A DNA stretch of 30,402 bases from the NCBI GenBank assembly GCA_964601515.1, contig CAZRNU010000023.1, forward strand, positions 1 through 30,402, given 5' to 3'. Origin of the DNA: PWND01 sp964601515 (GTDB lineage Bacteria; Bacteroidota; Bacteroidia; Bacteroidales; UBA7960). The notes under the pieces are model-generated. The model was not told the DNA's origin, did no database searches, and saw only the letters and a program-made list of their open reading frames with translations. Positions 15,302 to 24,114 of the stretch are shown piece after piece. How positions within the stretch are numbered: the first letter of the stretch is position 1; each line of letters begins with the position of its first letter. A program made the translations under genes and the position numbers.

Positions 15302-17389
15302 ATGAAAAGATTTATCGAAAGTTTTTTTATAATTACAGCTATTCTCTTCTTAAATCTGCATGCTTCTGCAGATAACACTAAGCTTAAAGGTTTGTGGCAG
15401 GAGTATAATGAAGCAAAGCATGATACGATTAAAATTCTGCTTCTTAATGAAAATATAGGTATGGAATACAGGAAGTCAAATCCTGATAGTTCGATAATTG
15501 CATACGAAATGGCAATTATTCTGTCCGACAAACTAATTGATGAAAATAAAGATAATGAATTGTATGTAAAAAGACTTATGCAGTTAAAAGCTATGTCTTT
15601 AAGATATATCGGTATAGTAAACGCAATTCAAGGTTACTTCGATCAGTCTATTAAGTATTCTTACGAATCTCTCAAAATTGCTGAATCTATTGATGACAAA
15701 ACTCTTATGTTTCATAGTATAAATAACATTGGTGTTGTTCTTGCCGAAAAAGGTGACTATGATGATGCAATCGAAAATTATAAAAAATCTCTACTTATTG
15801 CTGAGCAGCGAGATGATAAAATTGGGATGTCTCTGAGTTACATTAATATAGGCAATATTTATTATTTCAGAGAAATGTTTGAACCGGCAATTGAGTATTA
15901 TAAGAAGTCAATCGTATTATCACTCGAAACAAATGATAAAGTGAGATTATCATTGTGCTATAATAATATTGGTGGCGCATATAGGCATCTTGGACAATAT
16001 TCGGAATCAATCAAATATCTTAAGGAATCATTGACAATATCTGAAGAACTTGGCGATAAAAATGTAATGTCTATTGCATTTTCAAATATTGCCGAATTGA
16101 ATATTTCACTTGCAAATGAAAACAAAGAGAAAAAGAATGAATACTTGAGAGAGGCTCTGAGAAATGCAACAAAATCCTTATCACTTGCAAATGAAATTAA
16201 TGCCCTGCCTAGAAAAAATGAAGCATTAAAAACCTTAATGACTATTTATAATGAACTAAGAATGTTCGATAAAGCATTCGATTCTGCAGAGATGTTGATT
16301 GCAGTTAAAGATTCAATGTTTAAAGAAGAGAAGACAAAAGCTGTTGCAGAAATGCAAATAAAATATGACTCTGAAAAGAAACAGCAGGAAATAGAGAGGC
16401 AAAATCTTTTACTCGAAAAAAATATTATCGACTATAAACGACAACGACTTAAGTTAAACTTTCTCCTGGCCGGATCTGCATTGCTTGTTTTGTTGGTAGT
16501 AGTTATATATTATGCTTATAGACAAAGGAAAAAGAATAATGAATTAATATCTCAAAAAAATCTGATGCTTGAGCAAGTTTGTGATGAGGTCTCAAAACAA
16601 AAAGAAGAACTTAAACTTGCCGGAGATGAATTGGCTAGAATAAATGCCAATCTTGAGGATAGAATTCTTGAAGAAATTAATGAAAACAGGAAAAAGGATG
16701 TATTGCTAATACAACAGAGCCGTCAGGCAGCTATGGGCGAAATGATTGCAAATATTGCACACCAATGGAGACAGCCTCTAAATGCAGTTGGACTTATTGT
16801 TCAGAATTTCCGCTCGGCTTTTGAAAACGAAGAACTTACAGAGGAATATATTGATGAGAAAATTACAAAATGTATGAACCTTATCTATTATATGTCTGAT
16901 ACAATTACAGATTTTCAATATTTTTTCAGGCCTGAAAAAGAACAGAGAAGGTTTGAGGTAGATAAGATTGTCAGAAAGTGTATTTCTTTTGTTGAGGATG
17001 TATTAAGAAAGAATAATATAGAGTTGTCTTATAATTTGCAGGATAATGTATTCGCTATAGGCTTTCCTAATGAGTATTCTCAGGTTGTTTTGAATCTTAT
17101 ACATAATGCCAAAGATGCTATTTTGAAAGAAAAACCTGAGAATCCCAAAATAGAGATTCAATTGTCTGAGATTAATGGACAGTCGTACCTTACAATAACC
17201 GACAATGGTGGTGGGATATCTCCGGAAAATATGGATAAGGTATTTGATCCGTATTTCTCAACAAAAAAGTCTGACGAAGGAACAGGTTTGGGATTATATA
17301 TGTCTAAAACAATTATTGAAAAACAGGAAGGTGGAAAAATTGATTTTGAAAACACTGACAATGGTGTTAAGTTTATTGTTTTGCTCTAA
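15302..17389 (+). CDS. TPR-containing sensor histidine kinase
   Basis: The 695-residue protein has a signal peptide (cleavage likely near HASA, residues 20-23), an extracytoplasmic region with five or more tetratricopeptide repeats (about 95-340, for example SINNIGVVLAEKGDYDDAIENY), one membrane helix (about 385-405), a coiled coil (410-465) and a kinase. His487 in MIANIAHQWRQPLN is the phospho-acceptor; the N box is at 598-603, DNGGG at 634 and GTGLG at 660. From RKKD onward it is about 60% identical by eye to the C terminus of the kinase encoded 15 bp upstream, so the pair arose by duplication and sensor exchange. There is no receiver domain and no response regulator next door. The TPRs may bind a peptide or partner protein; the signal is unknown. 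Confidence 0.92.
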   Translation: MKRFIESFFIITAILFLNLHASADNTKLKGLWQEYNEAKHDTIKILLLNENIGMEYRKSNPDSSIIAYEMAIILSDKLIDENKDNELYVKRLMQLKAMSLRYIGIVNAIQGYFDQSIKYSYESLKIAESIDDKTLMFHSINNIGVVLAEKGDYDDAIENYKKSLLIAEQRDDKIGMSLSYINIGNIYYFREMFEPAIEYYKKSIVLSLETNDKVRLSLCYNNIGGAYRHLGQYSESIKYLKESLTISEELGDKNVMSIAFSNIAELNISLANENKEKKNEYLREALRNATKSLSLANEINALPRKNEALKTLMTIYNELRMFDKAFDSAEMLIAVKDSMFKEEKTKAVAEMQIKYDSEKKQQEIERQNLLLEKNIIDYKRQRLKLNFLLAGSALLVLLVVVIYYAYRQRKKNNELISQKNLMLEQVCDEVSKQKEELKLAGDELARINANLEDRILEEINENRKKDVLLIQQSRQAAMGEMIANIAHQWRQPLNAVGLIVQNFRSAFENEELTEEYIDEKITKCMNLIYYMSDTITDFQYFFRPEKEQRRFEVDKIVRKCISFVEDVLRKNNIELSYNLQDNVFAIGFPNEYSQVVLNLIHNAKDAILKEKPENPKIEIQLSEINGQSYLTITDNGGGISPENMDKVFDPYFSTKKSDEGTGLGLYMSKTIIEKQEGGKIDFENTDNGVKFIVLL

Positions 17390-17400
17390 CCTTTTTTTTC

Positions 17401-17408
17401 TATTTTTG
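17401..17408 (+). promoter_or_regulatory. Candidate -7 box for the symporter gene
   Basis: TATTTTTG matches TAnnTTTG, and TTTG at 17380-17383 lies 17 bp upstream, close to a -33 element. Transcription would start near 17415, about 20 nt before the ATG at 17436. The symporter may therefore be transcribed independently of the two kinases, although it is only 46 bp downstream of them. Confidence 0.45.
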
Positions 17409-17435
17409 CCTGCCTGAATAATTAATTGTTGAGAT

Positions 17436-18902
17436 ATGACCCCAAGCCTGATATTGTTATCCTTTCTAATATACACATCTCTGATATTCCTAATATCACG
17501 TCTTACGGTTAGAAAAAAAGCCGGCAACGAAGCCTATTTTATTGGAAACAGAAATTCCCCATGGTATGTTGTTTCTTATGGAATGATTGGAGCTTCGCTT
17601 TCAGGAGTAACATTTATGTCGGTGCCGGGTTTAGTTCAAAACGAACAGTTCTCGTACATGGTGTTGGTGTTTGGATATATTGCTGGATACTTTGTAATTG
17701 CAAAAGTTTTACTTCCTCTCTACTACAAAATGAATCTAACATCTATTTACTCTTATCTTGAAAGTAGATTTGGTTTTTCTTCTTACAAAACAGGAGCTTT
17801 CTATTTTATCCTGTCTAGGCTAATTGGTTCATCTTTTAGAATGTTTTTAGTGGTTAATGTACTGCAAATATTTGTGTTCGATAGTTGGGGTGTTCCTTTT
17901 GCATTAACGGTTACATTGTTTATGCTGCTTATATTACTATATACATTTAAGGGTGGGATAAAAACAATTGTCTGGACTGATACTTTGCAAACTACTTTTA
18001 TGATAACTGCGGTTATTATTACTATAATTATTATTTCAAAACATCTTGAATTGAGTATTTTTGATTTGGCATCAATTGCCAAGGAGAAAGGCTATACAAA
18101 GCTTTTTATTACTGACTATACCGACCCTAGGTTCTTCCTTAAACAGTTTTTTGCCGGAATGTTTATTACTATTGTAATGACAGGCTTAGATCAGGATATG
18201 ATGCAAAAAAACCTTAGCTGCCGCAATCTTAAAGACGCTCAAAAGAATGTTCTTACTTTCGGTGCAATTTTGATACCTGTAAATCTGTTGTTCTTATTTC
18301 TTGGGGCTGCCTTATGGATTTATGCATCAAGCAATGGAATAGATGTAAGTGCATTCAAAACTTCCGATGAATTGTTTCCGACAGCAGCAATGCAATACCT
18401 TGGTATTGCTGCGGGGCTAACATTCTTTTTTGGATTAGTTTCAGCAGCATATTCCAGCGCCGATGGTACGCTTACAGCACTAACTACTATCTTTTGCATA
18501 GATTTTCTTGGGTTAAAACGCAAACCAAATATTACCGGAGAAAAAATACGAAAAACCAGATATATAACTCATATCGGATTTGCAATCCTTGTAATACTGG
18601 TAATAATTAGTTATAATCTGATTAATGATGCAGCATTAATCAGCAAACTGTTTACAATTGCAGGATATACTTATGGCCCATTATTAGGAATGTTTTTCTT
18701 TGGAATATTTACAAAGTATAAGGTTAGAGATAAATGGGTACCGATAGTTTGCATTTTATCCCCATTGCTAAGCTATTTAATCAGCTCAAATTCTCAGCAA
18801 TTACTTTGGGGATATAAGTTTGGCTTTGAGATACTTATTCTTAACGGAATATTTACTGTTGTGGGCTTATTCATTATAAAAAAGAAAAAAATCCTATTAT
18901 AA
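17436..18902 (+). CDS. Sodium:solute symporter family transporter
   Basis: The 488-residue, strongly hydrophobic protein has roughly thirteen membrane segments and the family features of the SSS/LeuT-fold group: an N-terminal helix followed by GNEAYFIGNRNSPWYVVSYGMIGASLSGVTFMSVPG, the helix with YTFKGGIKTIVWTDTLQ, and the sodium-site region LVSAAYSSADGTLTALTTIFCIDF near residues 335-355. It would import an organic solute using the sodium gradient across the inner membrane. The substrate cannot be read from sequence; Bacteroidota members often sit near sugar, sialic-acid or anhydro-muropeptide genes, none of which is here. It follows the two kinase genes on the same strand and converges with the T9SS protein gene, only 14 bp from its 3' end. 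Confidence 0.9.
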   Translation: MTPSLILLSFLIYTSLIFLISRLTVRKKAGNEAYFIGNRNSPWYVVSYGMIGASLSGVTFMSVPGLVQNEQFSYMVLVFGYIAGYFVIAKVLLPLYYKMNLTSIYSYLESRFGFSSYKTGAFYFILSRLIGSSFRMFLVVNVLQIFVFDSWGVPFALTVTLFMLLILLYTFKGGIKTIVWTDTLQTTFMITAVIITIIIISKHLELSIFDLASIAKEKGYTKLFITDYTDPRFFLKQFFAGMFITIVMTGLDQDMMQKNLSCRNLKDAQKNVLTFGAILIPVNLLFLFLGAALWIYASSNGIDVSAFKTSDELFPTAAMQYLGIAAGLTFFFGLVSAAYSSADGTLTALTTIFCIDFLGLKRKPNITGEKIRKTRYITHIGFAILVILVIISYNLINDAALISKLFTIAGYTYGPLLGMFFFGIFTKYKVRDKWVPIVCILSPLLSYLISSNSQQLLWGYKFGFEILILNGIFTVVGLFIIKKKKILL

Positions 18903-18916
18903 AAATTACCTTCTTA

Positions 18917-20437
18917 CTATTTGGAAAAAAGCTTTCCGTTTTTTAACGTCTTATCTGAATTGTATAATTTATAAATAATCATCCTAGGTAAAGGTCTTTG
19001 CAGAATTACTTCTGTTTCCTCTGTTGTAATTTCCTGAGAGAAAATTTGCCTGCCAATATTATTGTAAAAAGCTATAGTGCAAGGCAATTCTGATTCGGGA
19101 ATTAATACAATTATTCTATCGGAAAATGGATTAGGAAATATGCTTGTCTCTTGTATTGATGGCTCTTCTAACTCCGGGAACGGCCTTACTTGCAATTGAG
19201 TACCCCATGTTCCATAACTCTTTTTGTAATAAACCAACGAACGTTCGGAATGAGATAATATCCAAGAACAATAGAAATACGGCCCTCCAAGTCCGCCAAA
19301 GTATTTGTCATAATCATAACAAGGTCCATCAATATGCCACTCATCAAGGCAACCATCATATTGAGAAAAAAATGAATGATTATAATACTTTACACTGCTG
19401 TTGTTATTAGGGTAATAATTTTGAACGTTATAATACACTTCATTTCCATAACCTGTATCCGGATAATAACTATTTAAAACATATGAAGGTCTGTCAAAAG
19501 AATAATGTGATTTTATTGTCATATCTATAATCCCTTTAAAGTATTCTTTTGCTCGTATAGTGCTATCCTGGTTGTTATTGTATGTGATATATATGTAACT
19601 CATCGTTTTTTCAAGCGTGTAGGTTGTTGAATCAATATAATTTACACGGTTTAAGAATTTCAGAATTTGCTTTCTTTCAGAAAAATATCTGTCTTCGTAA
19701 CCACCCCCGGATTTCTCCAGTATGTGTATTTCATCAAAAAGGTCAAAATCAAACGACCTCAACATTGTAAGATTTTGAACTCCAATGTCAGGATTAGCAA
19801 GGCCGCATAATTTGTAATTTAACTTCAAATAATAAATATAATAATTTGGAACCATTAAATCAGGAAGCAACGAAAGAGTAAATGTTTCTGTAATACCGTA
19901 ATTCTTACTTAATTTAATAACTTGATTGTTGATTTCATGTTCAATAGGCGCATTTTCTATGTTATATGCCTGAAAGCTAATGATTTTCACAGAGTCTGTT
20001 ACGTTAAAAATCAATTCTGTGTTATGATCTGCAATTTTTGCCTCTATAATAATAGCCTCATCTGAATATGCAATCCAAGCTTCATCAACTTTGTACATAG
20101 TTTGAATAACAAAGTCTTTGTTAATTCCTAAATTAAATATGTTTGTTCCATTTTCTTTTATGGTTATGTAATATCCTAAAATAGAAGGACCAACATAAAT
20201 ATAACAATCCCAATTATTCAAAGCGTCCTCTGATTCATGAACATTTCTGTTTAAATGGTAAACGGTTTTTTTCTCGAAAAAAATTACAGAGTCTGTTTCT
20301 ACAAAAATTAAATCATTATCAAATTCATTGCAAAATGTAGCCAATCTTCCCTCTCTAATTGAAGAATAATCTTGTGCATTTGATAAAGATGCAGAAAGAA
20401 AAAAAATCACAAATGAGATTGCAGAAATTCTCGTCAC
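18917..20437 (-). CDS. Secreted protein of unknown function with T9SS type A sorting domain
   Basis: The 506-residue protein begins with a signal peptide (SFVIFFLSASLSNAQ) and ends with a type IX secretion C-terminal domain from about residue 432: SIFPNPFSDRIIVLI, a central IAFYNNIGRQIFSQEI block and a basic end (KTLKNGKLFSK). Such domains direct passage across the outer membrane through the type IX machinery and often anchoring to the surface. The region between is rich in Tyr, Asn and Asp and contains no domain I recognise; it has about seven cysteines, including two in the CLDEWHIDGPCYDYDKYFGG segment. The ATG lies 6 bp after the stop of the hybrid kinase gene, so it is probably co-transcribed with it, an unusual partnership. 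Localisation is well supported; function is unknown. Confidence 0.88.
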   Translation of the reverse strand: MTRISAISFVIFFLSASLSNAQDYSSIREGRLATFCNEFDNDLIFVETDSVIFFEKKTVYHLNRNVHESEDALNNWDCYIYVGPSILGYYITIKENGTNIFNLGINKDFVIQTMYKVDEAWIAYSDEAIIIEAKIADHNTELIFNVTDSVKIISFQAYNIENAPIEHEINNQVIKLSKNYGITETFTLSLLPDLMVPNYYIYYLKLNYKLCGLANPDIGVQNLTMLRSFDFDLFDEIHILEKSGGGYEDRYFSERKQILKFLNRVNYIDSTTYTLEKTMSYIYITYNNNQDSTIRAKEYFKGIIDMTIKSHYSFDRPSYVLNSYYPDTGYGNEVYYNVQNYYPNNNSSVKYYNHSFFSQYDGCLDEWHIDGPCYDYDKYFGGLGGPYFYCSWILSHSERSLVYYKKSYGTWGTQLQVRPFPELEEPSIQETSIFPNPFSDRIIVLIPESELPCTIAFYNNIGRQIFSQEITTEETEVILQRPLPRMIIYKLYNSDKTLKNGKLFSK

Positions 20438-20443
20438 TGTTTT

Positions 20444-23400
20444 TTAAATTTGGAACAAGTCCTTGAATAAGTCAGCAAAATCATCGCTGGTGATAGGTTT
20501 AGTGAGATATTCATCTAATCCGAGACTAATATACTTTTCTCTATCGCCTTCAAATGCATTTGCACTTAATCCAACAACAGGAGGCAGCTTCTTATATTTC
20601 TCCCTAAGCAAAGTGGTTGCAGTAATTCCATCCATAACAGGCATTTGAATATCCATAATAATCAGATCAAACTTACCCGGTTTATATGCTTTGATTGCTT
20701 CTTGCCCGTTCTTAACCATAAATACTTCATGGCCCATATGGTTGAGCATAAGTTTAACTACTTTTTGATTAATTACTTTATCTTCTGCATAAAGGATATG
20801 CAGTACTTTTGACGGCTTGCTTTCCTTAATCTCTTGTTTTGCGGTTTTCATCTTTTGCAGAGTTGCAATTGCACGGAATGTAAACCAAAACGTACTTCCT
20901 TTCCCGTATTCACTTATACAACCTATCTCTCCACCATGCAGTGCAACTAATTCTTTTGAAATTGATAATCCAAGACCAGTACCTTCATGCTGTCTTACAT
21001 CTAGGTCGTCAACCTGTGAGAAAGGCTTAAATAATTGCTTTTGATTTTCTTTCTTAATTCCAATCCCCGTATCGCTCACTTCAATCTTTATAATTACTTG
21101 TCTGCTCAATTCCTTATATTCCACCAATGAAGCTTTAACTGTTATCTTGCCCTTTTCTGTAAATTTCACAGCATTGGAAATAAGATTATTCATTATCTGA
21201 TTAACTCTATTTTCATCGGCCTTTATGAAAACAGGTATATTGGGATCTATTGAGCTTTCAAACTTGATTTTCTTATTACAGAGATTGCCAAAAAGAGTAT
21301 TGGCTTGAGTTATTAAAGATTTAAACTCAAATGCTTTAACTTTTAATGCAACTTTACCGGCCTCAATCTTCGAGAAATCGAGCACTTGGTTTATTATCTC
21401 CCTTAAGTTTTCAGTAGAATGTTTTAATACACTGAAATAATTCTTTTGCAACACAGACAGCTCTGTTTTATCTATTATTTCTAACATCCCAATTATTCCG
21501 GTGAGAGGAGTCCTAATTTCATGACTCATATTTGCCAAAAAATTTTGTTTAAAAATAGCAGATTGCCTTGCAATTTCGATTTCTCTCAGCAGGTCTTCAT
21601 TTCGTTTGCGCTCGGTAATATCGCGCATAACTCCTAATAAAAGCGCTTTGTTATTTCTTTTAAGTTTAGACACGCTGAATTCAACCTTTTTATATTCACC
21701 ATTTTTACATTTTATAATACCCTCATAAGTATTGGATATTTTGATGTCGGTGTGCGACATAGAACTTCTTACTTCAACTTCATCAGCAGTTTCTTTTGTT
21801 AACAACCTCCTAAAGTCAAATTTATTTGACATTAATTCTTCTTTGCTATATCCGGTTATTTCACAAAACCTTTCATTAACATATTCGAAGTTCTTATCAT
21901 TTCTTAAATAAATACCGTCAGATGCATTTTCAGCAATCGATCTGTATAATTCCTCTGATAGTTTCATCATTTCTTGGGCCTCTTTAAGTTGTGTTATATT
22001 TTTTGAAATACCTACTGTTCCTACTATTTTCCCGTTAATATCCCTTATTGGCACTTTTGAAGAAATAAACCAATAAAATCCGGTTGGGCTTGCAATATAC
22101 TCAATTTCTCCGATAAAGGATTCGCCAGTTTTTAAAATCTTCTTCTCAATGTCAGTAATTTTCTTAGCTTCAGGCTTAGGGAAAAAATCAAATATTGTTT
22201 TACCAGATGCTTTTTCGGGATCGTCAAGCCCCATTATTTCAGCAGCAGGTTTATTTATTCTTGTAAACTTACCTTGGTCGTCTTTAAAGAAAATGGCATC
22301 CGGAATGCTATCCATTAAGTTATGTAAAAGATCCCTTTCATGAGCTAGTCTTGCTTCAAATTCAATTCTTTCTGTAATTTCACGAACTATTGCTAACACA
22401 TTATTATTATCTAATGGAGATAATCTAGCTTCAAAATAAAGATTTTTATTTTTCTCAGATATAGAATATTCTATTACTTGCAATTTTTTAGTAGAAAGAC
22501 ATTTTCTAAATGCCGATATATGCCTCTTCCCTTCTTTTTCACCAAAAACATCAATTGCGTTTATTCCCACCACTTTTTCCTGAGACACCAGCAAATCTCC
22601 CGGATTATTGGCGAATACTTCCTGATAATAACCATTCCTGTCTATTATAAATAATAAATCGGGCATTGTTTTCAAGATAGTTTTAATTTTATTCTCTTGA
22701 ATCTTACGCATTTCATCGGCAATCTTCCTGTCTGTAATATCAGATACAATACCATCCATTCTTACCGGCTTGTTGAATTCATCTAAAGTAATGTTTGTAC
22801 GATCATTTATCCAATGTATGCTACCGTCTTTGTGAATTATCCTGTACTCAAGATCTAAATATTTTTTATTACCCAGATTTGCAATTGATTTCAAAACATA
22901 CTCAGAATCATCAGGATGAATTATCTTTTTCCACAAATTTGGATCATTATAAAACTCCCATGCCTCCCTACCCATTACTTTAGTACATGACGGACTCATA
23001 TAATTTGGAACGCTTGAGCCAAAGTCTTGCGACCAAACCATTTCTTCAACTATTCCTAAAATGGTATTAATTTGCTGTTGATTATACTCTAACTTTTCCT
23101 TTGTATGCGAAAGCTCATCCATAGATTGTCGGAGCTCTTCATTTATCTGAAGATACTCTTCGTTTTGAGCTTCATATTCATCGTTTTTCTGCTTTAACAA
23201 AAATTCAGAATCAATCCTTTCTTTTATAGCCTGAGTTCTAATATATAATGAAGCTAATATTTTCGAAAAATTTTCCTCATCTTCTGTCCATTGTCTAATT
23301 TCTCCAATATGCTCGAGACACAGCACTCCCTTTATTCCTCTCTCATCAAATATCACAGCATCAAGCATCGAAACAATGCCAAGGGGTTTTAAGTATCCTT

Positions 23401-23881
23401 CGGCAAATTCCTTTGTAGCCTCATGCATCCAAGCATCAGGTGCAGACACAATTGCTTTTCTCTGAAGAGTTTTAAAGTATTCAGGATAGTTTTCTGCATT
23501 TAAGACATATCCTTCAGAATGCTTTTTCGAAGTATTTTCAAACAAATTTATGCAGTTGAGCTGAAGATTATCATCTGACAATAACCATATACTGCATCTT
23601 TCAACGTTTAAAGTTTTTGCAGTAGCTTCACAAATGAGCTTCTTGGCAGTTTCTAAATCACCAGTCCCAATAGCTTTATGGGTTGTCAAAAACGCCAAAA
23701 TTTCATTCTGGGTTTTTAAACGATATACGAAATTGCAGTTTTCATCACCCGACATCGCACCATTTGCGGCAACTTCAAGCTTCTGCTTAAGATTCAACAA
23801 CTCCTTTTTAAGAAGCTCATTTTCAACAGAAAGCTTTTTTAACTTTTTTTCTGTTTCCGGGTTTTTGTATTGTTGCTGCAT
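20444..23881 (-). CDS. Cytoplasmic hybrid sensor histidine kinase (GAF, four PAS, HisKA, HATPase, REC)
   Basis: The 1145-residue protein has no signal peptide or membrane helix. In order: a leading coiled coil (1-40), a GAF domain (about 60-215), a coiled coil (220-270), PAS domains at about 265-385, 395-505, 515-630 and 640-757 (three followed by DITDR/EITER/DITER linkers), HisKA with His787 in FLANMSHEIRTPL, HATPase with NNLISNAVKFTEKG and GTGLGLSIS, and a receiver with Asp1077 in DLIIMDIQMPVMDG and Lys1128 in the LTKP loop. It would sense an internal signal, phosphorylate itself and pass phosphate to its own receiver. No HPt protein or DNA-binding regulator is adjacent, so the output is unknown. 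The T9SS-sorted protein gene follows after 6 bp. Confidence 0.94.
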   Translation of the reverse strand: MQQQYKNPETEKKLKKLSVENELLKKELLNLKQKLEVAANGAMSGDENCNFVYRLKTQNEILAFLTTHKAIGTGDLETAKKLICEATAKTLNVERCSIWLLSDDNLQLNCINLFENTSKKHSEGYVLNAENYPEYFKTLQRKAIVSAPDAWMHEATKEFAEGYLKPLGIVSMLDAVIFDERGIKGVLCLEHIGEIRQWTEDEENFSKILASLYIRTQAIKERIDSEFLLKQKNDEYEAQNEEYLQINEELRQSMDELSHTKEKLEYNQQQINTILGIVEEMVWSQDFGSSVPNYMSPSCTKVMGREAWEFYNDPNLWKKIIHPDDSEYVLKSIANLGNKKYLDLEYRIIHKDGSIHWINDRTNITLDEFNKPVRMDGIVSDITDRKIADEMRKIQENKIKTILKTMPDLLFIIDRNGYYQEVFANNPGDLLVSQEKVVGINAIDVFGEKEGKRHISAFRKCLSTKKLQVIEYSISEKNKNLYFEARLSPLDNNNVLAIVREITERIEFEARLAHERDLLHNLMDSIPDAIFFKDDQGKFTRINKPAAEIMGLDDPEKASGKTIFDFFPKPEAKKITDIEKKILKTGESFIGEIEYIASPTGFYWFISSKVPIRDINGKIVGTVGISKNITQLKEAQEMMKLSEELYRSIAENASDGIYLRNDKNFEYVNERFCEITGYSKEELMSNKFDFRRLLTKETADEVEVRSSMSHTDIKISNTYEGIIKCKNGEYKKVEFSVSKLKRNNKALLLGVMRDITERKRNEDLLREIEIARQSAIFKQNFLANMSHEIRTPLTGIIGMLEIIDKTELSVLQKNYFSVLKHSTENLREIINQVLDFSKIEAGKVALKVKAFEFKSLITQANTLFGNLCNKKIKFESSIDPNIPVFIKADENRVNQIMNNLISNAVKFTEKGKITVKASLVEYKELSRQVIIKIEVSDTGIGIKKENQKQLFKPFSQVDDLDVRQHEGTGLGLSISKELVALHGGEIGCISEYGKGSTFWFTFRAIATLQKMKTAKQEIKESKPSKVLHILYAEDKVINQKVVKLMLNHMGHEVFMVKNGQEAIKAYKPGKFDLIIMDIQMPVMDGITATTLLREKYKKLPPVVGLSANAFEGDREKYISLGLDEYLTKPITSDDFADLFKDLFQI

Positions 23882-24114
23882 TGTGGAGAAAAATAAGAGT
23901 TATATCAGCATTAGTTTTGTGACCCCTAATTTAGTTAAAATTTATCTGAAATATATTTTTTGCATAAAATTATTATTATTATGTGACGTAATAGTTATGC
24001 AAGGTAAATGTAAAGTTCAAATTGCATTAATAATTGTTGTATTTTTATAGGTGTTGTTAAAGTAGACTTATACAATAAACTTTTTTTTAATTGTTGATAA
24101 ATGCAATTTTTATT
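23882..24114. other. Divergent AT-rich intergenic region
   Basis: 233 bp separate the hybrid kinase and nuclease genes, which are transcribed away from each other. It is very AT-rich with an ATT run near 23969 and a T run at 24081-24088. A 6-bp inverted repeat ATGCAA/TTGCAT (23997-24002 and 24022-24027) is present but weak. I found no exact TAnnTTTG box on either strand and no convincing gene. Confidence 0.4.

Noticed and set aside
23634..24050. 138-codon plus-strand frame overlapping the start of the hybrid kinase and the intergenic region
   Set aside because: Most of it is opposite the kinase coding frame and it shows no family features; the extension into AT-rich non-coding DNA is open by chance.
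24091..24114. TTG start for the exported nuclease
   Set aside because: The added residues would put a hydrophobic stretch before a complete signal peptide that starts cleanly at the ATG at 24115.
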